DNA of 55,594 nt from Deltaproteobacteria bacterium (lineage in GTDB: Bacteria; Myxococcota; UBA727; VGSZ01): positions 1 to 55,594 of the forward strand of contig VGSZ01000006.1 of NCBI GenBank assembly GCA_016874845.1. Reading direction: 5' to 3'. A program made the translations under genes and the position numbers. Of the stretch, positions 8,121 to 16,278 are shown one piece after another. Below the pieces are notes generated by a model. The model was given only the letters and a program-made list of their open reading frames with translations. It was not told the DNA's origin and made no database searches. Every line of letters starts with the position of its first letter. Position 1 is the stretch's first letter.

Positions 8121-9622
8121 GCTCCCCTCGGGGGCTGCGGAGCCCGGGTGGCGGGCGTCGTCGATGTCACCAGCTTGGGCTCGGGGGGCGCGCCCGCGTT
8201 GGTCGTGGTCACCGTCACGGTCACCGCGGCCTGCTCACCGGACGAACCGCTGATCCCGCGGATCAGCCCGACCACGGCGCCCGCGAAGAAGACATTATAG
8301 TTTGTGAACATGCCATTCGGCAGCAGGTCGATCGTATACATCATCGAGATACACGCCAACCCGACGAGCAGATATCGATCCTCCGCAGCTTGCAATCTCT
8401 TGATCCTTTTTCGCAAGAAAAACACCGGGGTCAGGAACATCCCAAACAAACAAACGAATCCGAGCACGCCTCGCACACCATAGATAATGATCCAGTAGCC
8501 GTCGGACACCGAGATGGGCTCGTCCTTCCAGGGCGAGAACAGCATGTTGCGGCGGTAGCGCCCCCAGCCGAACCACGGCTTCTTCGCCGCGTGCTTGCCA
8601 AGCTCGGCCTCGTTGTCGAAGCGGAACTCGAGGGACTGGGCGCGGTCGGCGCCGGCGGTGTCCTTGATGAACTGCACGATCTCCTTGTGAGGGAACGCCT
8701 CGGTCGCCCGCGACACCGGATAGAAGACGACCAGCGTTGAGGAGAACACCAGCACCCGCAGCTGCCACCGCGGGGTCATGAAGGTCAGCACGGCGGTAAA
8801 AAGGAAGGCGAAGACCGCCGCGCCGAGCGACTTGCAGCCGAGCAGCACGAGGAGCAGGAACAGGCTCACCCAGCGCGCCCGCAGACGGAAGAACGTGGCC
8901 CGCCGAGCGAGGGTCAACACCATGCCAGCGAGAATCGCGGCAGCCAGGAAGAGCGTCAGCCCGAGGCCGTGCCCCATGAACACCATCGGGCGGTAGCCAC
9001 CGGCGCGCATCGTCTGGATGAAGTCATGCTGAGCAAAGCCGTACACCCAGTTATGCATCTGCGGGCTCATCACGATTTCTACCATAATAAATGGCAGATA
9101 GATCACCGCACCGATCTGGAACGACTTCAGCAAGACCCTGGCGTCTTCTCGGTCGGTAAATATCGCTCGGCCGATGATCCATGGGATCAAGTAGTTGTAG
9201 ACGTCGCCGACGCAGACCGAGACTGCCTCCCACGTGTTCAGCGGCTGCAACGACGCCATGCCGTAATTCAGCGGCTCCTGGTTCGTGAACGAGGTGCCGA
9301 ACGCGCCGACCATGATCAGGAACACCCAGATCTCGGAACCGAGGAACGGCCGCGCCTTCCACAGCTTGCGCCGCGCCTCGCCGACCAACAGCACGCCGAG
9401 CAGCGCGCCGATCGAGGCCATGCAGACCTTGTCGAGGGGCTGGAACGGCGCCTTGATCTCGACCTTCTCGGGCAAGAAAAGCATCGCGCCCATGAACGAG
9501 ATGATCACGGCGACATTGGGCTTGAAGCGCGCGAAGGCCGCCAGACAGACGAGCGGCCAGGCCGCCAGCGCGATGAACGAGAGCGCGTTTCCCACGTTCT
9601 CTGCATAGCGCGACCACGACAT
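8117..9622 (-). CDS. O-antigen ligase/Wzy polymerase-like membrane protein
   Basis: About 501 residues from ATG 9622 (MSWSRYAENVG). At least ten hydrophobic segments are visible, for example VAVIISFMGAMLFL, GLTLFLAAAILAGMVLTLA and WVSLFLLLVLLGCKSLGAAV. A large hydrophilic loop before the last helices contains KKPWFGWGRYRRNML, a Trp/Arg-rich segment typical of the Wzy_C/O-antigen-ligase family. These proteins polymerise or ligate undecaprenyl-linked glycans in the inner membrane. The frame is open much further upstream, but that part is antisense to the acyl-CoA dehydrogenase. A start at ATG 9727 would add an unlikely Gly/Arg-rich leader. Parts of the gene (8280-8480, 9040-9180) are less GC-rich than the surroundings. 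Confidence 0.78.
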   Translation of the reverse strand: MSWSRYAENVGNALSFIALAAWPLVCLAAFARFKPNVAVIISFMGAMLFLPEKVEIKAPFQPLDKVCMASIGALLGVLLVGEARRKLWKARPFLGSEIWVFLIMVGAFGTSFTNQEPLNYGMASLQPLNTWEAVSVCVGDVYNYLIPWIIGRAIFTDREDARVLLKSFQIGAVIYLPFIMVEIVMSPQMHNWVYGFAQHDFIQTMRAGGYRPMVFMGHGLGLTLFLAAAILAGMVLTLARRATFFRLRARWVSLFLLLVLLGCKSLGAAVFAFLFTAVLTFMTPRWQLRVLVFSSTLVVFYPVSRATEAFPHKEIVQFIKDTAGADRAQSLEFRFDNEAELGKHAAKKPWFGWGRYRRNMLFSPWKDEPISVSDGYWIIIYGVRGVLGFVCLFGMFLTPVFFLRKRIKRLQAAEDRYLLVGLACISMMYTIDLLPNGMFTNYNVFFAGAVVGLIRGISGSSGEQAAVTVTVTTTNAGAPPEPKLVTSTTPATRAPQPPRGA

Positions 9623-9720
9623 CTGCCGCCGGTATCGACACACGCCCCGGCCGCCCCGGCCGCCCCCCCCCGCGGCCTGCCCCCGCTGCCCCGGGTCGCC
9701 GGCCTCGTCGCGTGGCGCAA

Positions 9721-9755
9721 TTGACATCCGTGTCAACTGCCCTACGCTATTGACA
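9721..9755 (+). promoter_or_regulatory. Palindromic operator/promoter of the acyl-CoA dehydrogenase gene
   Basis: TTGACA at 9721-9726 is followed by its reverse complement TGTCAA at 9731-9736, a perfect inverted repeat with a 4-base spacer. A third TTGACA half-site sits at 9750-9755. The first TTGACA also serves as a consensus -35 box, with TACGCT at 9743-9748 after 16 bases as a weak -10. The gene starts at 9773. The layout suggests a dimeric repressor of the TetR/FadR kind covering the -35 region. Regulator identity is not visible. Confidence 0.5.
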
Positions 9756-9772
9756 CCACGCGAGGTGTCCCG

Positions 9773-11758
9773 ATGGCGCAGCCGGCCTCCACGAACTTCT
9801 TCCTCGACAATGACGACCTGCGGTTCCAGCTGTCGCAGCTGGACTGGGGCACGCTCGTCGACCTGCAGGAGCAGCTGTTCCTCGACGAGGATCGGCTGAC
9901 CTCGGGGACCGACGGCCGCGCCTTCTACGAAGAGATGCTCACGACGCTGGGCGAGTACATCGCGAAAGAGGTCGCGCCCCACGAGCACGAGCTCGGCGCG
10001 CAGCACCCGACGCTGCTGGACGGCGAGGTCGAAGACACCGCGAGGATGAAGAAGATCTTCGCGGGCCTTGCCGGCCTCGGCGCCTTCGGCCTGACGCTGC
10101 CGCGCCGGCTCGGCGGCACCAACGCGCCGCTGCTCATCAACCAGATCCTGATGGAGCTGCTGACCCGCGCCGACGCCTCGGTGCCTGGGCAGTTCGCGTT
10201 CTACGGCGGCATCGCCCAGGCGCTCTTGTTCTATTCGAACGAAGAGGGCTCGGTGACGTACGAGGGCGGCGTTCCGGTGAAGTCGCGCTTCGATCGCGCC
10301 ATCCAGCGCATCGGCGAAGGGCGCGAGTGGGGCGCCATGGTGCTCACCGAGCCGCAGGCAGGCAGCGATCTGGCGCGCCTGCGCTCGAAGGCGACGCAGC
10401 AGGCCGACGGCACCTGGCGTCTGACGGGCCAGAAGATCTTCATCACCGCCGGCCACGGCGAGCACCACATCGTGATCGCCCGCAGCGAGGACGAGGCAAC
10501 CCACCCCGGCCTGAAGGGCCTGTCGTTGTTCTACGTGCCCGGTCACGTCGACGCCCAGCGCAAGGCCTGCTCGAAGGGTGCGACCGGCGCGAAGAAGAAC
10601 TTCATCATCGGTGGCGTCGAGCACAAGATGGGCCAGCGGTCCTGCGTCGCTGCCACCATCCACTACGAAGACAGCGTCGCCGAGCTGCTCGGCCAGCGCG
10701 GCGACGGCTTCCGCCTGATGCTCGTGCTGATGAACAATGCCCGCATCGGCGTCGCCTTCGAGGCGCTCGGCAGCTGCGAGGCGTCGTACCGGACGGCCCG
10801 CGCCTACGCCGAAGAGCGCGTGTCGATGGGCAAGCCCATCGCTCGCCACGAGATGGTCGCCGACTACCTCGACGAGATGGACGTCGCGATCCGCGCGCTG
10901 CGCGCAATGACCTTCGAGGCGGCGTTCCACGAAGAGGCGAGCATGCGGCTGAAGCTGCTCTTGAAGGTGCGGCCGCCATCCTCCGAGGACGACCGCAAGA
11001 GCCTCGAGAAGAAGGCGAAGAACCAAGCCGCCCGCTCGCGCGAGCTGACGCCGCTCATCAAGTACTTCGGCGGCGAGGAGTCGGTGCGGCAGGCCCGCAT
11101 GGCGATGCAGCTGTTCGGCGGGTCAGGCTACATCGTCGAGACCGGTGTCGAGAAGCTGCTGCGCGACGCGCTGATCATCCCGGTCTACGAGGGTACGAGT
11201 CAGATCCAGTCGCTGATGGCGCTGAAGGACAACCTGCTCGCCGTGCTGAAGAACCCGACGAAGTTCGCCCGCGACATCGCCGAGGCGCGCTTCGTCGCGC
11301 TGTCGGCCAACGATCCCCTCGACAAGGCCGTGGCCCGCCTGAAGGTCACGACGCTGTCGGCGATGCAGACGATCCTGTCGCGCATCGCCGCCGACAAGCT
11401 CGGCACGGTCAAGGGCCAGCCGATGACGTCGTGGCGCAGCCTGCTGTCGGGCGACTGGGAGCCGTCGCGCGACTTCTCGTTCGGCATACTGCACGCCGAG
11501 CGCTTGACGAAGTTGCTCTGCTACAGCCACATGGCCGAGATCCTCGCGCGCCAGGCCCACGCCAGCGCGGCGACGGCACACGGGCCCGAGCGCCGCGAGA
11601 TCGCCGACCGCTTCGTCGAGCGCTTCGAGCCGCGCAGCAAGGGCGTGCTGCTCGAGATCGAGGCCTCGTCGGGCAGCCTGTTCTCGCGCCTGCTCGGGCG
11701 GCCGAAGAAGCCGTCGGCGAAGACGACGAAGGCGCCGCCGAAGGAAGCAGCCGAGTAG
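9773..11758 (+). CDS. Acyl-CoA dehydrogenase (large FadE-type)
   Basis: A 661-residue flavoenzyme, longer than the usual 380-residue form. It would oxidise acyl-CoA to trans-2-enoyl-CoA with FAD in beta-oxidation. The N-terminus STNFFLDNDDLRFQLSQ matches the long bacterial form. The substrate/FAD region reads LTEPQAGSDLARLRSKA, then GQKIFITAGHGEHH. QLFGGSGYIVETGVEKLLRD leads to YEGTSQIQ, with Glu473 in the position of the catalytic base of this subgroup. A C-terminal extension of about 150 residues ends in a Lys/Pro-rich tail. It starts 17 bases after a palindromic operator, with GAGGTG ahead of the ATG, so it is probably induced by fatty acids. Confidence 0.92.
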   Translation: MAQPASTNFFLDNDDLRFQLSQLDWGTLVDLQEQLFLDEDRLTSGTDGRAFYEEMLTTLGEYIAKEVAPHEHELGAQHPTLLDGEVEDTARMKKIFAGLAGLGAFGLTLPRRLGGTNAPLLINQILMELLTRADASVPGQFAFYGGIAQALLFYSNEEGSVTYEGGVPVKSRFDRAIQRIGEGREWGAMVLTEPQAGSDLARLRSKATQQADGTWRLTGQKIFITAGHGEHHIVIARSEDEATHPGLKGLSLFYVPGHVDAQRKACSKGATGAKKNFIIGGVEHKMGQRSCVAATIHYEDSVAELLGQRGDGFRLMLVLMNNARIGVAFEALGSCEASYRTARAYAEERVSMGKPIARHEMVADYLDEMDVAIRALRAMTFEAAFHEEASMRLKLLLKVRPPSSEDDRKSLEKKAKNQAARSRELTPLIKYFGGEESVRQARMAMQLFGGSGYIVETGVEKLLRDALIIPVYEGTSQIQSLMALKDNLLAVLKNPTKFARDIAEARFVALSANDPLDKAVARLKVTTLSAMQTILSRIAADKLGTVKGQPMTSWRSLLSGDWEPSRDFSFGILHAERLTKLLCYSHMAEILARQAHASAATAHGPERREIADRFVERFEPRSKGVLLEIEASSGSLFSRLLGRPKKPSAKTTKAPPKEAAE

Positions 11759-11775
11759 CCACGCCCTGCGCGGTT

Positions 11776-11832
11776 CGGGACGCGCGGCGAGGTTCGCGGG
11801 GCACGCGCGGCGAGGTTCGGGGCACGCGCGCG
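11776..11832. repeat. Short imperfect tandem repeat of about 20 bases
   Basis: Between the convergent acyl-CoA dehydrogenase and PilZ genes, a GC-rich unit containing GCGCGGCGAGGTTCG occurs twice in tandem, with a partial third copy of its GGCACGCGCG end. No promoter or T-run is seen. It may be an intergenic repeat without function. Confidence 0.5.
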
Positions 11833-11841
11833 CCAAGGACT

Positions 11842-12129
11842 TCAACGCGGCTTGCGCGCGGCGGCAGCGACCCGCGCCGCGGCGACCCCCGCCTGCCAGG
11901 CGTCGCGCTGCAGGTCGGCCAGCGCGGCGGCGTCGACGACGACGGAGTGGTCGGCGCTGGCCCGCAGCCGCTTCACCCCGAGGCGCAGGCGGCCCACCAG
12001 CGCCTGGGCGGTGTCGGCGTCCTTCACCTCGGCCCGCAGGCGCTCGTTCTCGGCCTGCAGCAGAGCGACCTTGCGCCGCCGCTCGTCGAGCGCGTGGTCG
12101 CGGACGCTCTCGCCAGGCACCAGCGGCAT
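11842..12129 (-). CDS. Coiled-coil C-terminal part of the PilZ protein
   Basis: As it stands this is a 95-residue frame from ATG 12129. LDERRRKVALLQAENERLRAE is a classic Leu-spaced coiled coil, followed by helical Ala-rich sequence ending at 11842. No good ribosome-binding site precedes the ATG. Removing the 35 bases of one hairpin arm plus loop at 12155-12214 joins this frame to the PilZ domain upstream without a stop. It is therefore better read as the C-terminal half of one PilZ-coiled-coil protein of roughly 240 residues (bases 12608 to 11842). The alternative is an independent small gene. Confidence 0.5.
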   Translation of the reverse strand: MPLVPGESVRDHALDERRRKVALLQAENERLRAEVKDADTAQALVGRLRLGVKRLRASADHSVVVDAAALADLQRDAWQAGVAAARVAAAARKPR

Positions 12130-12608
12130 TGTCGGTCTGACGTCGACGTCGGGGGCGTCACCGGCGGCGCACCTGCTGGGCGAGCACGACCAGCAGGTGC
12201 GCCGCCGGTGACGCTGCCGACGCCCTCGAAGCGGAGCGCGAGCCCGGCGCGCCGCGCGCCGTCGGCGACGACGATCCCGGTGAGCGGCAGCTCGTCGGGC
12301 CCCCGGCGCAGCAGCGCCACCTCGACGAATGCGCCGTAGGGCACGGGCCTCTGCATGGGCGCGGACAGACCGGCCAGCGAGATGGTCTCGACGCGGGCAA
12401 CGACCATCCCATCGCCGATGCGGATCTTGACCAGCAGCTCGTCGGCCCGCGTCCGACGGTGACGACGGTGCTGGACCGCCGTCGCCGGCCCGGCCAACGG
12501 CACATCGATCGACGTCGCCACTGACCCCCGGCGCTCGCGGGCGAACCCGTGGGTCTGGGTCTCGGTCGACTCCGGCTCGTTGCGATCGTGGATCAGGATG
12601 TGCTGCAT
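12024..12608 (-). CDS. PilZ-domain protein, reading frame disturbed near its end
   Basis: From ATG 12608, residues about 48-135 form a PilZ-like beta-barrel. An Arg-rich start (RRHRRTRADELLVKI) stands in the RxxxR position, ETISLAGLS in the DxSxxG position (first Asp replaced by Thr), and the barrel closes with ADGARRAGLALRFEGV. PilZ domains bind cyclic di-GMP and control motility or polysaccharide; this ligand site is imperfect. After LRFEGV the literal frame enters a perfect hairpin (12155-12214) and then becomes low-complexity Arg/Ser/Cys-rich sequence to 12024, which looks out of frame. The natural continuation is the coiled coil ending at 11842. It lies 123 bases after the nitrilase gene on the same strand. 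Confidence 0.65.
   Translation of the reverse strand: MQHILIHDRNEPESTETQTHGFARERRGSVATSIDVPLAGPATAVQHRRHRRTRADELLVKIRIGDGMVVARVETISLAGLSAPMQRPVPYGAFVEVALLRRGPDELPLTGIVVADGARRAGLALRFEGVGSVTGGAPAGRARPAGAPPVTPPTSTSDRQCRWCLARASATTRSTSGGARSLCCRPRTSACGPR
12155..12214. repeat. Perfect 25-base inverted repeat with 10-base loop inside the PilZ gene
   Basis: Bases 12155-12179 and 12190-12214 are exact reverse complements, separated by ten bases. Neither side has a T-run. Deleting one arm plus the loop (35 bases) restores a single frame from the PilZ domain into the coiled coil. The structure is thus either a snap-back duplication in the genome or an assembly artefact. Confidence 0.9.
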
Positions 12609-12731
12609 CGCGCTCCCGCGAAGGCCGTGGACGCCGGGCCCCGCGCACGGTGAACCGCGCGACGCGCTCGACGTCGTCCCCGGGGATGCAAGCGCCGGTA
12701 CGCCGTTGCACGCGCGCTGATGTCAGCCGCG

Positions 12732-13556
12732 TCAGGCCGGTCCGTACACGTCGGCGCGGCGGTGGGCGTGCACGGGGATGCGGCGTCGCACTGTCGCGAT
12801 CCAGTCGGCGTCCACGGTGGCCACAGCGATGCCTTCGCCGTCGCGGCACTGGGCGACGACGGTGCCCCACGGGTCGACGATCATCGCGTGGCCGTAGGTG
12901 TCCCGACGATCGTTGTGGCGCCCTGTCTGCGCCGCGGCGGCAACGAAGCATTGGTTCTCGATGGCCCGCGCACGCAGCAGCGGCTCCCAGTGCTCTTTCC
13001 CGGTCATCAGCGTAAAGGCCGCCGGCACCAGCAGCACCTCGGCGCCGCGAGCGCTCATCGTCTGGTACAAGCCAGGGAAACGCAGGTCGTAGCAGACGCT
13101 CAGCCCGAGCCGCCCGACGACGCTGTTGGCGACGACGACCTCGCGACCGGGCATGATGGCCGCCGACTCGCGGTACTGCGACACACCGAGCTCGACGTCG
13201 AAGAGGTGGATCTTGCGGTAGACGGCGCGGATGTTGCCAGCATCGTCGACGACGACGTGGGCGTTGTGCGCGTGGGTGTCGCTGGCGCGCTCGGGGAAGC
13301 CACCAAATGAGAGCCACAGCTGGTGGTCGCGGGCGAGCGCGCGGAAGCGGGCGAACAGCGGCCCGTCGAGGGGCTCCATCCGGGCGAGGGTCTCGCCGTC
13401 GCCGCGGCCGAGGAACGCGAAATTCTCGGGTAACGACAGCAGCGCCGCGCCCTGCTGCTTCGCCGCGCGACACAGGCGCGCGCACGCGTCGAGGTTGCGG
13501 TCGACGTCATCACCGCTGGTCATCTGCCCGACGGCGATCAGCCTGCTCTGGTCCAT
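12732..13556 (-). CDS. Nitrilase-superfamily carbon-nitrogen hydrolase
   Basis: A 274-residue CN-hydrolase. The catalytic triad is visible: Glu44 in SLPENFAF, Lys115 in YRKIHLFDV and Cys155 in GLSVCYDLRFP. The MEPLDGP and KIHLFDV segments are close to the NIT1 branch, which hydrolyses deaminated glutathione, so that amidase repair role is the best guess. It acts in the cytoplasm, with no signal peptide. The start is ATG 13556. It diverges from nth with about 200 bases between, and the PilZ gene follows in the same direction. Confidence 0.85.
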   Translation of the reverse strand: MDQSRLIAVGQMTSGDDVDRNLDACARLCRAAKQQGAALLSLPENFAFLGRGDGETLARMEPLDGPLFARFRALARDHQLWLSFGGFPERASDTHAHNAHVVVDDAGNIRAVYRKIHLFDVELGVSQYRESAAIMPGREVVVANSVVGRLGLSVCYDLRFPGLYQTMSARGAEVLLVPAAFTLMTGKEHWEPLLRARAIENQCFVAAAAQTGRHNDRRDTYGHAMIVDPWGTVVAQCRDGEGIAVATVDADWIATVRRRIPVHAHRRADVYGPA

Positions 13557-13747
13557 CGCGCCCTCCGCGCTGCCGGTGGGTCATCGGACTTCGCGCCGCC
13601 GGCGGCAAGACCCCGGCGAGGTCGGCGCGGCGATCCACGCGCGGCGCGCAGGTCGCGTCCGGCATGACACCGCGGGCACCGGCCAGCATGATAAGCCACG
13701 GGCGCGGGGGTGACGTCGTCAGTACGCACCGCCGCTGCAGGAATCGC

Positions 13748-13754
13748 AAGGAGG
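13748..13754 (+). promoter_or_regulatory. Shine-Dalgarno site fixing the nth start
   Basis: AAGGAGG lies five bases before GTG 13760. The frame is open upstream to 13307, but that part is antisense to the amidase gene. The site marks GTG 13760 as the true start. Confidence 0.8.
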
Positions 13755-13759
13755 CATCG

Positions 13760-14416
13760 GTGCCGACGGCCAGGCAGAAGCAGCGGGCGCTGCGCATCCT
13801 CGACGGCCTGTGCGCGCGCTACCCCGACGCGCGGTGCGAGCTCGACCACGACCCGGCGCAGCCGTGGCAGCTGCTCGTCGCCGTCGTGCTGTCGGCGCAG
13901 GCCACCGACGTCAGCGTGAACAAGGTGACGCCGGCGCTGTTCGCGGCTTTTCCCACCGTGCAGGCCTTCGCCGCCGCCGCCCCCGGCGACGTCGAGCCGT
14001 ACATCAAGAGCATCGGGCTGTTCCGCAACAAGGCGAAGAACATCGTCGCCGCGGCCCGCGTCGTCGTCGGCGACTTCGGCGGGGTGGTGCCGCCGGCGCG
14101 CGAGCTGCTCGAGACCCTGCCCGGCGTGGGCAGCAAGTCCGCGGCCGTGCTCGTGGCCAACTGCTTCGGCGAGCCGGCCATCGCCGTCGACACCCACGTC
14201 GGCCGCGTCGCCCGGCGGCTGGGACTGACCCGCCAGACCGACCCCGACAAGGTCGAGACCGAGCTTTCGGCGCTGTGGCCGCGCGAGCGCCTGCTGCAGG
14301 CCCACCACACCTTGATCTTCCAGGGTCGGCGCATCTGCGACGCCCGCCGCCCCCGCTGCAGCGAGTGCCCCGTGGCCGGGGACTGCCGCCGCATCGGCGT
14401 CGACGAGCTCGCCTGA
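13760..14416 (+). CDS. nth: Endonuclease III, DNA glycosylase/AP lyase
   Basis: A 218-residue base-excision-repair enzyme that removes oxidised pyrimidines and nicks the abasic site. The helix-hairpin-helix reads LETLPGVGSKSA with catalytic Lys126. The downstream Asp is Asp144 in IAVDTHVGR. The C-terminus carries the four-cysteine [4Fe-4S] loop, Cys193-x6-Cys200-x2-Cys203-x5-Cys209. GTG 13760 is chosen because AAGGAGG sits five bases upstream. It ends seven bases from the convergent chemoreceptor gene, leaving no room for a separate terminator. Confidence 0.95.
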   Translation: MPTARQKQRALRILDGLCARYPDARCELDHDPAQPWQLLVAVVLSAQATDVSVNKVTPALFAAFPTVQAFAAAAPGDVEPYIKSIGLFRNKAKNIVAAARVVVGDFGGVVPPARELLETLPGVGSKSAAVLVANCFGEPAIAVDTHVGRVARRLGLTRQTDPDKVETELSALWPRERLLQAHHTLIFQGRRICDARRPRCSECPVAGDCRRIGVDELA

Positions 14417-14423
14417 ACGACGG

Positions 14424-16034
14424 TCAGGCCGACGGCAGGCTGCTGGCCACGCGCTCGACCGCCGCCGCCTGCAGGCGCTGGCGTTCGCGCAGCTGCTCGA
14501 CCGCCGCGAGCAGCTGCTGCGTCCCCCGGGCCTGCTCGTGCTGAGCCTGATGCAGCTGACGCACCATCTGGTTGATGTGCTCGATGGAGGCGGCGATCTG
14601 CGCGCCGCCCCGTGACTGCTCGCGCGACGACAGCTCGACGTGGCTCGACAGGGTCTTCATGCGCTCGGTGCTGCGCATGATCTGCTCGCTGCCGCGCGCC
14701 TGCTCCGCAGTGGCCGCCGCCACCTGCTGCACGGTGCGGGCGATGCGGTCGACGGCGTCGGCGACGACCTTGCTGCCCTTGGACTGCTCGACGGTGGCCA
14801 GCGCGATGGCCTTCACCATCTCGGTGGCCTTGCCCGCCGAGCCGACGATCTCGGCCAGCGCACCCTCGGCGGCCTGCGACAGCTGCACGCCGCTCTCGAC
14901 GGCGCGCTCGCCGCGCATGATCGCGGAGACGGCGTTCTTCGACTCCTCCTGGACGCCGAGGATCAGCGCGGCGATTTCCTTGGTCGAGCTGCCGGTGCGC
15001 TCGGCCAGATCCTTGATCTCGTCGGCGACCACCGCGAAGCCGCGGCCCTGCTCGCCCGCCTGCGCGGCGATGATCGCGGCGTTCAGCGCCAACAGGTTGG
15101 TCTGCTCAGCGACGTCGTCGATGACATTGAGGATGTTACCGATTGCGCCGATGCGCTCACCGAGGGCGCGGATGACGCCGGAGGCCGACCGGGAGCTCGC
15201 GCGGATGTCGTCAATGCCCTGCAGCGTGCGCTTCACGGCGTCGGCGCCGCGGGCGGCGTCGCGGATCACGTCCTCGGACAGCCGGGCGGTGGCCGTCGCG
15301 TTCTCTTCGACGTGGTTGATGCTCGCCCCCATCTCGTTCATCGAAGTCGACGTCTGCTCGGCGGCGAGGGCGAGGTCCTCAATGTTCTTTGCGACCTCCT
15401 TGATCGAGTAGATCATCTCCTCGATCGACGCGGCGGTCTGCTCGACGGCGGCGGCAAGCTCGCCGATGTTCTCGGCTACCTCGTCATTGATCGCGGCCAT
15501 CTCATGGATACTGGTGCCCGACTCGTCCGCGGACGTCGCCAGCGACTCCACCGACTGCGCGATGGTCTTCACCGACACCGCCAGCTCGGTCATTGCGGCG
15601 CCGGTGTCGTCGAGGACCTGGCCCTGCGCCTGCGCATGCTCGTGGGCCTCGCGCAGCGCGGCGCGGGCGCCATCGTCGATCGCGGCGCGCGCGGCGACCG
15701 ACGGCAACGTCGCGCGCTGCTCCCGTCCGGCCTGCCGGTTCAGCAGGGCCGCCACGCCACCCGCCGCCCCCGGCGGCGGCGGCGCGCGCGCGGCGAGGTC
15801 TTCCTCCATCCGCAGCAGCGCCTCCCGCAAGGCGGCGAGCTCGGTGGGCGGCCGCGCAAACAGCAGACCAGCGGTAGCGACAGAGCCCAGCACGCCGGCG
15901 ACCGCGGCGACGTCGCCGGGGCCGAAGAAGGCGCGGCCGGCCACACCAACGACGGCGCCGGCGACGGCGACTGCCGCCGCTCGTGTCCACGCGCCCGCGG
16001 GCGCTGCGTCGTTTGTCGGGTCGGCCTCGGACAT
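14424..16034 (-). CDS. Methyl-accepting chemotaxis protein without periplasmic sensor
   Basis: About 536 residues from ATG 16034. Two adjacent hydrophobic helices (about 19-38 and 41-61) are separated by only a few residues, so there is no periplasmic ligand domain. The rest is a long cytoplasmic four-helix-bundle signalling domain. The conserved hairpin tip reads [20 protein letters not shown] followed by [18 protein letters not shown], the CheA/CheW contact region. No HAMP motif or C-terminal methyltransferase-binding pentapeptide is seen. It probably senses membrane state, energy or an internal signal. No che genes lie in the window. It diverges from the Clp-like gene and converges with nth. 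Confidence 0.88.
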   Translation of the reverse strand: MSEADPTNDAAPAGAWTRAAAVAVAGAVVGVAGRAFFGPGDVAAVAGVLGSVATAGLLFARPPTELAALREALLRMEEDLAARAPPPPGAAGGVAALLNRQAGREQRATLPSVAARAAIDDGARAALREAHEHAQAQGQVLDDTGAAMTELAVSVKTIAQSVESLATSADESGTSIHEMAAINDEVAENIGELAAAVEQTAASIEEMIYSIKEVAKNIEDLALAAEQTSTSMNEMGASINHVEENATATARLSEDVIRDAARGADAVKRTLQGIDDIRASSRSASGVIRALGERIGAIGNILNVIDDVAEQTNLLALNAAIIAAQAGEQGRGFAVVADEIKDLAERTGSSTKEIAALILGVQEESKNAVSAIMRGERAVESGVQLSQAAEGALAEIVGSAGKATEMVKAIALATVEQSKGSKVVADAVDRIARTVQQVAAATAEQARGSEQIMRSTERMKTLSSHVELSSREQSRGGAQIAASIEHINQMVRQLHQAQHEQARGTQQLLAAVEQLRERQRLQAAAVERVASSLPSA

Positions 16035-16278
16035 GCGCGACGCTCTCCGCGTCGAGCCATAGCACGACCGCGCACCCTCGGAGCGACGATGGGCCACACG
16101 CCGGCGCGCTTCTGCCGCACGAACGCGCGCGTCCGCACCGTGGCTGGTTCCGTCGTCGGCGCAGAGGCGGTACAAGCCGGCATCAGATGCACGGTGCGCG
16201 CCGCAGGCCGGAAGCAGGCCGGCTGCGACGACGACGACGGCGGCGCTTTCGGCTGCAAGGACGACGGACGACACGACG

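Noticed and set aside
6162-8300. Plus-strand open frame of over 700 codons
   Set aside because: Antisense to the glycosidase and acetyltransferase genes; the His/Arg/Asp/Gly-rich translation is typical of shadow frames in GC-rich DNA.
9728-11026. Long upstream extension of the Wzy-like frame on the minus strand
   Set aside because: It is antisense to the acyl-CoA dehydrogenase and lacks membrane or family character; the gene starts at ATG 9622.
13307-13759. N-terminal extension of endonuclease III
   Set aside because: It is antisense to the amidase gene and precedes a strong Shine-Dalgarno site at the GTG start.
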